Origin: a virus | IMG/VR virus record: IMGVR_UViG_3300020420_000050 | Location: 1 to 27,921 of that record | Strand: one strand, 5' to 3' | Length of the DNA stretch: 27,921 bases | In this document: positions 1 through 4,987 of the stretch, in pieces | How the letters are laid out: each line of letters begins with the position of its first letter | How positions within the stretch are numbered: position 1 is the stretch's first letter | Notes under the pieces: generated by a model | The model's database searches: none | Told to the model about the DNA's origin: nothing | What the model saw: the letters and a program-made list of their open reading frames with translations, nothing else | Position numbers and translations under genes: made by a program

Positions 1-3
1 ATA

Positions 4-174
4 ATGTTAAGAGGTATCGCTTTAATGATAATGTTAATAGCATCAGTAATTTTACTGGTGCTAACATTCAACGAGATATACGGATTAGTTCCAAACGGAG
101 CATTGTTATTATTTCCAATTGCATTATTAACGATCAACTATACAATAATTCAAATTATAAAGGAGTTTAAATAA
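4..174 (+). CDS. Small two-helix membrane protein, possibly 5' partial
   Basis: The frame encodes 56 residues if it starts at the ATG at 4, but it is open to the left edge, so the true start may lie outside the window. Residues 1-22 (MLRGIALMIM then isoleucine/valine/leucine-rich) and about 31-48 (ALLLFPIALL region) are two hydrophobic stretches separated by a short polar loop, which predicts a two-pass inner-membrane protein ending in a charged cytoplasmic tail (KEFK). The stop overlaps the next start (TAATG), so it is co-transcribed with the 64-residue gene that follows. Small two-helix proteins in phages include holins, but nothing here proves that role, and the endolysin candidate is on the other strand 19 kb away. 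Function unknown. Confidence 0.6.
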   Translation: MLRGIALMIMLIASVILLVLTFNEIYGLVPNGALLLFPIALLTINYTIIQIIKEFK

Positions 175-368
175 TGAAAAAATGGAAAGCAATATCTATT
201 GATAATAAAAAAATATGTAGTTTTAAAACAAAGAAGGAAGTAATACATTGTTTAAAGGAAAGTTATTTAAAAGATCATGTTCCTTTTTTTGAACTGGATA
301 GTCAAGGAAGACTGGATGGCTTTACCTTCAAAGAGTTCTTAACAGACTTTAAAATAACAAGAGTTTAA
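174..368 (+). CDS. Hypothetical protein, 64 aa
   Basis: I do not recognise this 64-residue protein. It is soluble-looking and basic at the N terminus (MKKWKAISIDNKK), mixed in the middle, and ends in KITRV. AAGGAG at 160-165 gives a well-placed ribosome binding site, and the start overlaps the preceding stop by one base. The strong intrinsic terminator at 378-405 follows directly, so this is the last gene of the rightward transcription unit entering from the left edge. Confidence 0.7.
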   Translation: MKKWKAISIDNKKICSFKTKKEVIHCLKESYLKDHVPFFELDSQGRLDGFTFKEFLTDFKITRV

Positions 369-377
369 CCTCGGAAG

Positions 378-405
378 ATGGGAGCTTCGGCTCCCATTTT
401 TTTTT
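378..405 (+). terminator. Intrinsic terminator after the left-edge unit
   Basis: An eight-base-pair perfect stem (ATGGGAGC / GCTCCCAT) with a TTCG loop is followed by nine T residues. It lies 9 bases after the stop at 368. This is the clearest Rho-independent terminator in the window. Confidence 0.92.
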
Positions 406-408
406 GAC

Positions 409-431
409 CTACGGTCGCTCCCTACGGTCGC
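409..431 (+). repeat. ACGGTC repeat block, copy A (23 nt)
   Basis: The 23-nt sequence that reads CTACGGTCGC, TCC, CTACGGTCGC is itself an internal direct repeat. It recurs without change at 1892-1914. It begins a noncoding block (409-520) that also holds further ACGGTC units near 436 and 467 and the CGCAAGACGCAAG motif near 487. Confidence 0.85.
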
Positions 432-441
432 TATAAACGGT

Positions 442-458
442 CATGACCTTCGGTCATG
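442..458 (+). repeat. Short perfect hairpin CATGACC/GGTCATG
   Basis: A seven-base stem CATGACC (442-448) and GGTCATG (452-458) encloses a TTC loop. There is no T-run after it, so it is not an ordinary terminator. It sits among the ACGGTC repeats and contains the same GGTC core. Confidence 0.6.
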
Positions 459-498
459 GTTATTGTACGGTCACTATAGGACAAGACGCAAGACGCAA

Positions 499-520
499 GC
501 AATCGTTAACATGTTAAGTT
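499..520 (+). repeat. 22-nt direct repeat carrying palindrome TTAACATGTTAA (copy 1)
   Basis: GCAATCG followed by TTAACATGTTAAGTT is repeated exactly at 557-578. Inside it, TTAACATGTTAA (506-517) is a perfect 12-bp palindrome that recurs at 564, 1704, 1957 and 4909. It is intergenic and looks like an operator. Confidence 0.8.
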
Positions 521-534
521 TATTTTTCTTGACT

Positions 535-552
535 TGTTGCATTTATGCAACA
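535..552 (+). promoter_or_regulatory. Inverted repeat TGTTGCAT/ATGCAACA
   Basis: TGTTGCAT (535-542) and ATGCAACA (545-552) are perfect inverted repeats two bases apart. They lie between the two palindrome copies at 506 and 564. The core TTGCA-N4-TGCAA matches inverted repeats at 1011, 3037, 4932 and, imperfectly, 9448, so it is a candidate protein-binding site. Confidence 0.5.
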
Positions 553-556
553 CTTG

Positions 557-578
557 GCAATCGTTAACATGTTAAGTT
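557..578 (+). repeat. 22-nt direct repeat carrying palindrome TTAACATGTTAA (copy 2)
   Basis: This is identical to 499-520 and starts 58 bp after it. The palindrome core is 564-575. It lies just upstream of the promoter-like sequence at 596-624, where a bound regulator could act on the gene at 660. Confidence 0.8.
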
Positions 579-595
579 AATAATTTAAAAAAATG

Positions 596-624
596 TTTAC
601 TTGCAATTAATTGCGTGATATTGT
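596..624 (+). promoter_or_regulatory. Candidate promoter for the 660 gene
   Basis: TTTACT (596-601), a 17-bp spacer and TATTGT (619-624) form a sigma70-like pair. A GCAATTAATTGC palindrome lies in the spacer, and a TTGTTAT/ATAACAA hairpin (621-636) lies at the start of the presumed transcript. Confidence 0.4.
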
Positions 625-659
625 TATTTATAACAATAACAAAAATGAGGATTAAAAAA

Positions 660-995
660 ATGAGTTATAAAAAAATAAATATAGATCAAGAAATAATTAA
701 GGACGAATTTAATTGCTATTCAATAGAAGATAGACAAGAGGCAATTATTGCAATTCTTAAGCTTTTTAAAAATTCTAATAATAAGAAAAAAGTTTTAATT
801 GGTTTAGAAGAATTTAATAGTTTTATCAATAAAGAGATTAAAGCTTTAAAAGATAAAGCAATTGAAAAAAATAAAGCTTATTATAAATTTGGTAAAAAAT
901 TTGATGACTATAAAAAAGGTATTAAAGAGACCATTTTAAAAAATCATCCAGAATATTTTAGAAAAAATAAAAGAAAATATTTTACTTGGAAGTAA
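660..995 (+). CDS. Hypothetical basic protein, 111 aa
   Basis: I do not recognise this protein. It is lysine-rich throughout, mostly predicted helix, with an acidic N-terminal segment (DQEIIKDEF) and a strongly basic C terminus (FRKNKRKYFTWK). The frame is open further upstream to 615, but I place the start at 660 because GAGGA lies about seven bases before that ATG, and the same leader (AAAATGAGGA, then TAAAAAAATGA) is repeated before the next gene. Codon use is extremely AT-rich compared with the genes downstream, and the gene sits in a cassette bounded by repeat blocks, so recent acquisition is possible. Confidence 0.65.
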   Translation: MSYKKINIDQEIIKDEFNCYSIEDRQEAIIAILKLFKNSNNKKKVLIGLEEFNSFINKEIKALKDKAIEKNKAYYKFGKKFDDYKKGIKETILKNHPEYFRKNKRKYFTWK

Positions 996-1003
996 TTAAT
1001 AAA

Positions 1004-1033
1004 ATACTAGTTGCATTTTATTGCAACTAGTAT
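1004..1033 (+). promoter_or_regulatory. 12-bp perfect inverted repeat between the cassette genes
   Basis: ATACTAGTTGCA (1004-1015) and TGCAACTAGTAT (1022-1033) pair perfectly around a TTTTAT loop. No T-run follows on the plus strand. It carries the TTGCA-N6-TGCAA core found at other promoters, so it may be an operator, or a processing or attenuation hairpin between the two genes. Confidence 0.55.
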
Positions 1034-1063
1034 AAACTTAAATTAAAAATGAGGAATAAAAAA

Positions 1064-1693
1064 ATGATACAATTAAATAAACAAGAAAAAGCTTATTATA
1101 AAAAGATGTTATCTAATACATCAAAACTTGGCGTTAAATCAATTTCTTTAAATGCTAAAAATTGCAAAACTGGTTCAAAACTTGCCAAGAAAAAAGGTTC
1201 AGTTTGTCATGGATGTTACGCATTAAAAGGATGTTATCAATTCCCAGTTGTTCAAGATGCAATGGCAAGACGTATGGAATTCTTTAACCATAAAGATTTT
1301 ATTAAAATTATGGTTTGGTTATTACAATCACAAACCAAAAAATATTTTAGGTGGTTTGATTCTGGGGACGTTCAAAGCGTGATTATGGCGTTAAACATTT
1401 TAGAAGTTTGTAAACTAACGCCAGATATTAAACACTGGATACCATCCAAGGAATATAAAATTTGGCGTGATGTTTTAAAGATTGAAAAACTACCATCAAA
1501 CGTATGTTTAAGAATGTCATCCCCAAATATTGATCAAGAACCATTAAAAGGTTTTAACAATACATCTACAGTACATGAAAATAAAAAAGCTTTTGGTTTA
1601 GAATGCATTGCATATAAACAAGATGGAAAGTGTTTAAATTGTAAAGCTTGTTATGATCCAACAGTTAAAAATATTTCATACCCTAAACATTGA
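1064..1693 (+). CDS. GP88-like phage protein, Cys-rich, 209 aa
   Basis: The protein resembles the phage 'gene product 88' (GP88) family, whose biochemical role is not established. What is visible is an N-terminal cysteine cluster (NCKTGSKLAKK, then VCHGCYALKGCY, about residues 35-60), a middle segment FRWFDSGDVQS resembling the family's F-R-x-SGD motif (about 92-102), a PS-KEYKIW segment where the family has its Tyr/Thr-rich stretch, and a C-terminal cluster with three close cysteines (CLNCKACYDP) ending in SYPKH. The paired cysteine clusters suggest metal binding. I use the ATG at 1064 rather than 1049 because GAGGA at 1051-1055 is then correctly spaced. It is the second gene of the AT-rich cassette and is followed by hairpins and a terminator. 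Confidence 0.7.
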   Translation: MIQLNKQEKAYYKKMLSNTSKLGVKSISLNAKNCKTGSKLAKKKGSVCHGCYALKGCYQFPVVQDAMARRMEFFNHKDFIKIMVWLLQSQTKKYFRWFDSGDVQSVIMALNILEVCKLTPDIKHWIPSKEYKIWRDVLKIEKLPSNVCLRMSSPNIDQEPLKGFNNTSTVHENKKAFGLECIAYKQDGKCLNCKACYDPTVKNISYPKH

Positions 1694-1703
1694 CACCAGG
1701 TTT

Positions 1704-1715
1704 TTAACATGTTAA
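1704..1715 (+). promoter_or_regulatory. Palindrome TTAACATGTTAA (copy 3)
   Basis: This perfect 12-bp palindrome lies 10 bp after the GP88-like stop. TTGACA at 1690-1695 overlaps that stop codon. With a 17-bp spacer the palindrome would fall across a weak promoter with -10 TAACTA (1713-1718). CCAGG plus three bases precedes both this copy and the copy at 4909. Confidence 0.6.
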
Positions 1716-1721
1716 CTAAAT

Positions 1722-1746
1722 AGTGAGCTAATCGGGATAGCTCACT
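1722..1746 (+). repeat. Hairpin AGTGAGCTA/TAGCTCACT
   Basis: A nine-bp perfect stem with a seven-base loop lies directly upstream of the terminator at 1759. It has no T-run of its own. Confidence 0.6.
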
Positions 1747-1758
1747 TATCAAAATCTG

Positions 1759-1794
1759 AGAGCCTAGAAATCCTCCCTCTAGGCTCTTTTTTTT
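1759..1794 (+). terminator. Intrinsic terminator after the GP88 cassette
   Basis: AGAGCCTAGA (1759-1768) and TCTAGGCTCT (1778-1787) form a ten-bp stem with a nine-base loop, followed by eight T residues. ATCTGAGAGCCT (1754-1765) recurs at 18483-18494, next to the T-run at the convergence point. Confidence 0.9.
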
Positions 1795-1806
1795 ATCCTA
1801 CAATAT

Positions 1807-1834
1807 AAACGGTCACAATACGCAAGACGCAAGA
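1807..1834 (+). repeat. 28-nt direct repeat, copy 1
   Basis: AAACGGTCACAATACGCAAG followed by ACGCAAGA is repeated exactly at 1850-1877, 43 bp further on. CGCAAGACGCAAG also occurs near 487 in the left repeat block. Confidence 0.9.
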
Positions 1835-1849
1835 CAATTGACAAAACAC

Positions 1850-1877
1850 AAACGGTCACAATACGCAAGACGCAAGA
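1850..1877 (+). repeat. 28-nt direct repeat, copy 2
   Basis: This is an exact copy of 1807-1834 in the same orientation. Its iteron-like spacing makes the 1800-1930 block a candidate replication origin or recombination target. Confidence 0.9.
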
Positions 1878-1891
1878 TCATGGTTGCCGAT

Positions 1892-1914
1892 CTACGGTCG
1901 CTCCCTACGGTCGC
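1892..1914 (+). repeat. ACGGTC repeat block, copy B (23 nt)
   Basis: This is identical and co-oriented with 409-431. The two copies flank the 660-1693 cassette. AAACGGTCAC follows at about 1916-1924. Confidence 0.9.
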
Positions 1915-1954
1915 CAAACGGTCACGATCAAAAATTTATTGTCAAGATTTTTTT

Positions 1955-1970
1955 AGTTAACATGTTAACT
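1955..1970 (+). promoter_or_regulatory. 16-bp perfect palindrome containing TTAACATGTTAA (copy 4)
   Basis: AGTTAACATGTTAACT is the longest version of the repeated palindrome. The TAA stop of the leftward nuclease gene (1965-1967) lies inside it, so the site overlaps coding sequence. Confidence 0.7.
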
Positions 1971-2342
1971 GCTGCCAAGAACATTCTCCAGGATTTTTTT
2001 AACATCTTTCGTCTTCAATTGACACTTGGCAAGTAAGCCTTTTTCATATAATTCAATGGCTTGACCACCTCCAAATAAAAATAGGTCAGAGGTCAAGAGG
2101 TGCTTGACCAAGAAAAAAGACAACCCTTTTGAATGAAATAGTGACATATTCCAAGCAATCTGCGACTTTTGGAGTAAGATACTGTTGTTTTTTGTTGTTT
2201 TTAATTCAATAAATACAGATCTACCATTATGACACAAAAATGTATCACACATCCCATTTGAAGCTCTATTTTCAATTCTTTGATAATGTGTTTTTGGAGG
2301 TAGATTTTTCTTCAATAGCAACCAAAGGTTCTTCTCTGACAT
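1965..2342 (-). CDS. PD-(D/E)XK-like nuclease, 125 aa
   Basis: The arrangement Arg-Ile-Glu-Asn-Arg, then Gly-Met-Cys-Asp (residues 30-33), then VFIELKTTK (about 44-52) matches the core of small PD-(D/E)XK nucleases: an upstream Glu or Arg, an Asp about ten residues before, and a beta strand ending in E-x-K. Phage relatives include VRR-NUC and RecB-like or Holliday-junction-resolving enzymes, and one of those is likely, acting on phage DNA intermediates or packaging substrates. The start lies 71 nt inside the 3' end of the terminase small subunit gene, and no later ATG precedes the catalytic motifs, so the overlap appears real. The ribosome binding site is weak (GTAGAAG). The exact substrate cannot be read from sequence. 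Confidence 0.6.
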   Translation of the reverse strand: MSEKNLWLLLKKNLPPKTHYQRIENRASNGMCDTFLCHNGRSVFIELKTTKNNSILLQKSQIAWNMSLFHSKGLSFFLVKHLLTSDLFLFGGGQAIELYEKGLLAKCQLKTKDVKKILENVLGSS

Positions 2343-2808
2343 CTTCTACTTTCTTAAAATTACCATCAATAAATGCATGAGGATATTCTGATCTAATTTG
2401 ATTTAGTCTTGCAACAATTTCTTCTCGACTAAGTTTATCTAATTGATGGATATGATTTTGTTCTCTTCGATCAACTGTTAATCCACCTAATGCAGATCTT
2501 GTTTTTTCTGCATTTATTGATGCAGAAAATTGTCCCTCTTCTTCTGCTTTGTGTGATAGCTCAGATAATCTTTTCAATTGACCAATTAAAGTCACTCCAT
2601 ATCTTCGTTCTCTTTCATCTCGAAGTTCTTTTATATATTCAGTAACTAATGGAAAGTCTTTTCCATTTAATAATTTAGATGCATGATGTCTTGCACTATC
2701 TTCAGTATATCCACTTTTAATTGCACATTGTCGAGCAGAATAAATACCCTCGACATAATGTTTAGCGAATTCTATTTGTCTTGTAGTAAGTTTCGATTTA
2801 TTTCCCAT
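2272..2808 (-). CDS. terS: Terminase small subunit (Terminase_2-like)
   Basis: The N-terminal part reads LTTRQIEFAKHYVEGIYSAR, then CAIKSGYTEDSARHHASKLL (about residues 7-47). This is the classic small-terminase signature: a helix with Q-x-x-F-x-x-x-Y, then the A-x-x-x-G-Y helix-turn-helix that binds the packaging site. Residues about 60-110 form a charged helical oligomerisation region (RDERERRYGVTLIGQLKRLS). The tail is acidic and Ser/Lys-rich. At 178 residues the length is normal. It should recognise phage DNA and feed the large subunit, which is not in this window. The ATG at 2808 has no Shine-Dalgarno, and the best promoter -10 ends seven bases upstream of it, suggesting a leaderless mRNA. 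The 3' end overlaps the nuclease gene by 71 nt. Confidence 0.75.
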   Translation of the reverse strand: MGNKSKLTTRQIEFAKHYVEGIYSARQCAIKSGYTEDSARHHASKLLNGKDFPLVTEYIKELRDERERRYGVTLIGQLKRLSELSHKAEEEGQFSASINAEKTRSALGGLTVDRREQNHIHQLDKLSREEIVARLNQIRSEYPHAFIDGNFKKVEDVREEPLVAIEEKSTSKNTLSKN

Positions 2809-2815
2809 AAAAACT

Positions 2816-2844
2816 AATATAAGGGATTTTCACAACCAAATCAA
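2816..2844 (-). promoter_or_regulatory. Leftward promoter for terS, leaderless geometry
   Basis: On the minus strand TTGATT (2844-2839), a 17-bp spacer and TATATT (2821-2816) form a good sigma70 match. Transcription would start around 2809-2808, at the terS ATG itself. Confidence 0.5.
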
Positions 2845-2890
2845 ATTTCAAAAAACAAAATCTCGTATGTGTTAATGTGTTATTTAAAGC

Positions 2891-2915
2891 GTAGTTTTTG
2901 TAGTTAAATGTAGTT
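2891..2915 (+). promoter_or_regulatory. Three phased GTAGTT repeats in the divergent region
   Basis: GTAGTT starts at 2891, 2900 and 2910, about one helical turn apart. Another lies at 3028 and an inverted copy (AACTAC) at 2968. The whole 2809-3119 interval has no convincing gene. It holds two divergent promoters and these repeats, which could be activator or repressor sites. Confidence 0.4.
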
Positions 2916-3033
2916 GAAAATAAAAGTTAAATGGTTGTTTTTATTGAACTTATACGTTTGCTACGGAAACTACACCTTTTTCAAAAATATTTTTAAAATA
3001 ATTTTCGTTGTGAAAAAGACTATATAAGTAGTT

Positions 3034-3055
3034 TAATTGCAATAAAATGTAATTA
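3034..3055 (+). promoter_or_regulatory. Inverted repeat TAATTGCA-N6-TGTAATTA
   Basis: TAATTGCA and TGTAATTA are inverted with one mismatch around ATAAAA. The core TTGCA-N6-TGTAA recurs at 4932-4947. It lies five bases upstream of the -35 at 3060, where an activator or repressor site would be expected. Confidence 0.5.
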
Positions 3056-3059
3056 GTTG

Positions 3060-3088
3060 TTGACATATATATTTACTAAGTTTAATCT
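3060..3088 (+). promoter_or_regulatory. Rightward promoter for the small-gene operon
   Basis: A perfect TTGACA (3060-3065), a 17-bp spacer and TAATCT (3083-3088) precede the first gene of the long rightward operon. Confidence 0.55.
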
Positions 3089-3119
3089 ATTAATAATGAA
3101 AATGAAAATGGAGAAATTA

Positions 3120-3404
3120 ATGGAAAAAATTTGTAGTGGTAATTATGAAAATGTTTTGTCTTTGATTGAGAGGGCAAAACATTATTATTTTTGGATACAA
3201 ACTAGTGAAACTGATGGTCTTTACGATTGTATTAATAGACAACAGTTTGAAAATAAAATGATTGATAAAATCGAAGACAACAATTGTCACATTGAAGATC
3301 TTTATTTGAACGATGATGGCGAACTTTATTATAAAGATTGTTGTATAGAATTTTGGAAAAATAAATCTTGGAAAAGTGGAGGTAATAATGAATACATACG
3401 ATAA
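3120..3404 (+). CDS. Hypothetical protein, 94 aa
   Basis: First gene of the rightward operon; not recognised. It is Tyr/Trp/Asp-rich with an acidic middle (EDNNCHIEDLYLNDDGELYY) and a Trp-containing C terminus (EFWKNKSWKSGG). The frame is open upstream across the promoter. I choose the ATG at 3120 because GGAGAAATTA precedes it with proper spacing, while the earlier ATGs at 3096-3108 have no ribosome binding site. The 3' end carries the GGAGG for the next gene and overlaps it by 17 nt. Confidence 0.6.
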   Translation: MEKICSGNYENVLSLIERAKHYYFWIQTSETDGLYDCINRQQFENKMIDKIEDNNCHIEDLYLNDDGELYYKDCCIEFWKNKSWKSGGNNEYIR

Positions 3405-3762
3405 ATTATCAAGACTATATCAGAGATGGTTGCAAAGAAATAAACTTAATCCTCTGATTAGTGCAGACGATCTTTACTACGATTATTGTAGAGGAGAAGT
3501 GTCATTGGACAATGGTCAGTTGGCATGGCTCAAGAAGTTTAATGACATTTGGTATAAATCAGATCTTCATGAACAAAATAAAAGAGTTCCATTTGATGTT
3601 CATGATGAAGAGGGTATTCTTGACTTATGGTCTGAGTATCTTGCAGAAGACAAGAGATCATTCAACGAATATTTTTCTGAGGAATTTGGATTTACTTGTG
3701 ACGAGGGTATCACTCGAAAACAGTTAAAGTTTTTATGCGAAACATTAATAGGGAGGAAATAA
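3388..3762 (+). CDS. Hypothetical acidic protein, 124 aa
   Basis: Not recognised. The protein is acidic and rich in aromatic residues, with repeated Asp/Glu/Tyr clusters (SADDLYYDYC, EEGILDLWSEYL) that suggest a compact helical fold. GGAGG lies six bases before the ATG at 3388, inside the end of the previous gene. The stop overlaps the next start (TAATG). Its position in the early operon fits a small host-takeover or accessory protein, but no function can be assigned. Confidence 0.65.
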   Translation: MNTYDKLSRLYQRWLQRNKLNPLISADDLYYDYCRGEVSLDNGQLAWLKKFNDIWYKSDLHEQNKRVPFDVHDEEGILDLWSEYLAEDKRSFNEYFSEEFGFTCDEGITRKQLKFLCETLIGRK

Positions 3763-3926
3763 TGAATAAAACAGTTAAGTATTTTGTTTATGATTTTAAT
3801 CAAGTTCAAGTATTCAACATTGGTTTTGAAACTTTTCAACAAGCATTTGATTATTGTTTAGGTCACTTCAAAACAGATGAAGAAATGAATGAAATAATAA
3901 TATTACCATTTGTAGGGAGGAATTAA
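3762..3926 (+). CDS. Hypothetical protein, 54 aa
   Basis: Not recognised. The short protein begins MNKTVKYFVYDFNQVQ and has the look of a beta strand followed by a helix (FETFQQAFDYCLGHF), then an Ile-rich strand near the end. GGGAGG precedes the ATG at 3762, which overlaps the previous stop by one base. An upstream ATG at 3735 lacks a binding site. Confidence 0.6.
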   Translation: MNKTVKYFVYDFNQVQVFNIGFETFQQAFDYCLGHFKTDEEMNEIIILPFVGRN

Positions 3927-3927
3927 A

Positions 3928-4128
3928 ATGATCAACGGTCAATTGACAACATTAGCAGATAGTGGAGCAACTCTTCAGTTTGAATGTGAAGAGTGTGTTG
4001 GAGAGGGATACATTCCCATAAGCAATGAAGAAGTTGTAACATGCAAAGAATGTGGTGGTCGAGGATGGACAGAAAATTTATCCTCGATACCTCAAGATTT
4101 ATTTATAAGAATAGGGAGTAAAAAATGA
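3928..4128 (+). CDS. Zinc-ribbon protein with paired CxxC motifs, 66 aa
   Basis: Residues about 20-48 carry CEECVGEGY and CKECGGRGW, a pair of CxxCxGxG-type motifs 16 residues apart. This is the DnaJ-like or RubY-type zinc-binding arrangement that coordinates one zinc ion. The rest is short and without other domains, so it probably acts as a small adaptor or as a nucleic-acid or protein-binding module. GGGAGG lies before the ATG, and the stop shares ATGA with the next gene. Confidence 0.7.
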   Translation: MINGQLTTLADSGATLQFECEECVGEGYIPISNEEVVTCKECGGRGWTENLSSIPQDLFIRIGSKK

Positions 4129-4289
4129 ATGAACCAAGACCAACTAGTGTAGATGTAGCAAAAGCAATAGAAGATTTTCTTCTTCATGAACTCGATGTAG
4201 TTACGGAGAGTGATTGGTTTGATGAAGTTATAGAAAAGAAAGTAACTGAAGTACTAAATAAAAAACTAGCAGAATTAGGAAAGGATTAA
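4125..4289 (+). CDS. Hypothetical protein, 54 aa
   Basis: This short frame starts at the ATG overlapping the previous TGA (ATGA) with GGGAG eight bases upstream. The product starts MNEPRPTSVDVAKAIEDFLL and is an acidic helical protein ending KKLAELGKD. No family is recognised. Tight coupling to both neighbours and a good binding site support it as a real gene. Confidence 0.6.
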   Translation: MNEPRPTSVDVAKAIEDFLLHELDVVTESDWFDEVIEKKVTEVLNKKLAELGKD

Positions 4290-4293
4290 AAAG

Positions 4294-4488
4294 ATGCCTA
4301 AGACAATTGAAGAATATAAAAAACAAGAAATTATTGGTTTTGATGTTTGGCTTGATAGTGGAGTATGTATCAAAGGTTTCAAAGAGTTTGATGAAAAAGC
4401 TATCGAACAAGCTAAAAAACAAATCATTGACATGATAAAAAAAGATCAATGCTCATGGCATTGGGAAGAGTTTAGAGGAGAAGAATAA
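4294..4488 (+). CDS. Hypothetical protein, 64 aa
   Basis: Not recognised. It has a lysine/glutamate-rich N terminus (MPKTIEEYKKQE), a short strand-like segment (IIGFDVWLDSGVCIKGFKEF), then a helix and a Trp-rich acidic end (CSWHWEEFRGEE). A GGAAAGGA stretch upstream is a modest binding site. The stop overlaps the next gene (TAATG). Confidence 0.6.
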   Translation: MPKTIEEYKKQEIIGFDVWLDSGVCIKGFKEFDEKAIEQAKKQIIDMIKKDQCSWHWEEFRGEE

Positions 4489-4697
4489 TGTCACATTTTA
4501 AATTAGCAGAAAAAGAAATAAAATTATTTATTAAAAGTATGAAAGTATACAAGGATAAATTGAATGAAGATCATCCACATACACTCACATATCATCATGA
4601 GGTATCAAAAGAAAAAAGATATCTTGGTTTAACCATTGGCAAGATGGAAAATGAATTAAAGATAAGAGCAATGAGAAAATTCAAAGTCACAGTATGA
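4488..4697 (+). CDS. Hypothetical basic protein, 69 aa
   Basis: Not recognised. It is a small basic, mostly helical protein with a His-rich centre (EDHPHTLTYHHEVSKEKRY) and a positively charged C-terminal strand (RAMRKFKVTV). GAGGAGAAG precedes the ATG. It has the charge pattern of a nucleic-acid binder, but there is no diagnostic motif. Confidence 0.6.
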   Translation: MSHFKLAEKEIKLFIKSMKVYKDKLNEDHPHTLTYHHEVSKEKRYLGLTIGKMENELKIRAMRKFKVTV

Positions 4698-4707
4698 GGA
4701 GGAACAA

Positions 4708-4899
4708 ATGAACTTGATAGAACTAGAAAAACAAATTGAAAAAAATAAAGTTATAGAAAAATTTAAAGATGGTGTTGTCGATGGATTAATACATGGCATA
4801 AGAGATACCACTCAATCCCATCATTATTATCAAGAGGGGTATGACTTTGGAATAACTTTATATTCAAGACAAATAGATGAAGAAAATAAAAGTGGATGA
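4708..4899 (+). CDS. Hypothetical protein, 63 aa
   Basis: Not recognised. An N-terminal charged helix (LIELEKQIEKNKVIEKF) leads into a Gly/His-rich part (DGLIHGIRDTTQSHHYYQEG) and a strand-like end. GAGGAGGAACAA gives a strong ribosome binding site. It is the last gene before the palindrome at 4909 and the internal promoter at 4932. Confidence 0.6.
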   Translation: MNLIELEKQIEKNKVIEKFKDGVVDGLIHGIRDTTQSHHYYQEGYDFGITLYSRQIDEENKSG

Positions 4900-4908
4900 A
4901 CCAGGAAT

Positions 4909-4920
4909 TTAACATGTTAA
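4909..4920 (+). promoter_or_regulatory. Palindrome TTAACATGTTAA (copy 5)
   Basis: This fifth copy is preceded by CCAGG plus three bases, as at 1704. It sits 11 bp upstream of the -35 of the internal promoter at 4932-4960, so it is well placed to regulate it. Confidence 0.65.
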
Positions 4921-4931
4921 TTAAAAAATGG

Positions 4932-4960
4932 TTGCAATTATTTGTAATAAATCATATAAG
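4932..4960 (+). promoter_or_regulatory. Internal rightward promoter with overlapping TTGCA inverted repeat
   Basis: TTGCAA (4932-4937), a 17-bp spacer and TATAAG (4955-4960) form a good promoter. Its -35 is part of TTGCA-N6-TGTAA (4932-4947), the same inverted repeat as at 3037-3052. Confidence 0.5.
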
Positions 4961-4987
4961 AATTATATAACTATTATGGAGAAAAAA

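Noticed and set aside
529-556. TTGACT with a possible -10 further on, as a promoter
   Set aside because: No acceptable -10 hexamer lies 16-18 bases downstream (sequence there is ACTTGG). The stretch is better explained as the TTGCA inverted repeat.
615-659. Upstream extension of the gene starting at 660
   Set aside because: It would run from within the promoter -10 region and lacks a ribosome binding site; GAGGA supports the ATG at 660.
1807-1877. CRISPR array
   Set aside because: Only two copies of the 28-nt repeat with one 15-base gap, no third unit and no cas genes.
3461-3727. An 88-codon frame inside the gene at 3388-3762
   Set aside because: It has no binding site, its product is methionine/threonine-rich without pattern, and the host gene has a GGAGG and coupled stop. 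Unlike the methyltransferase case there are no recognisable motifs.
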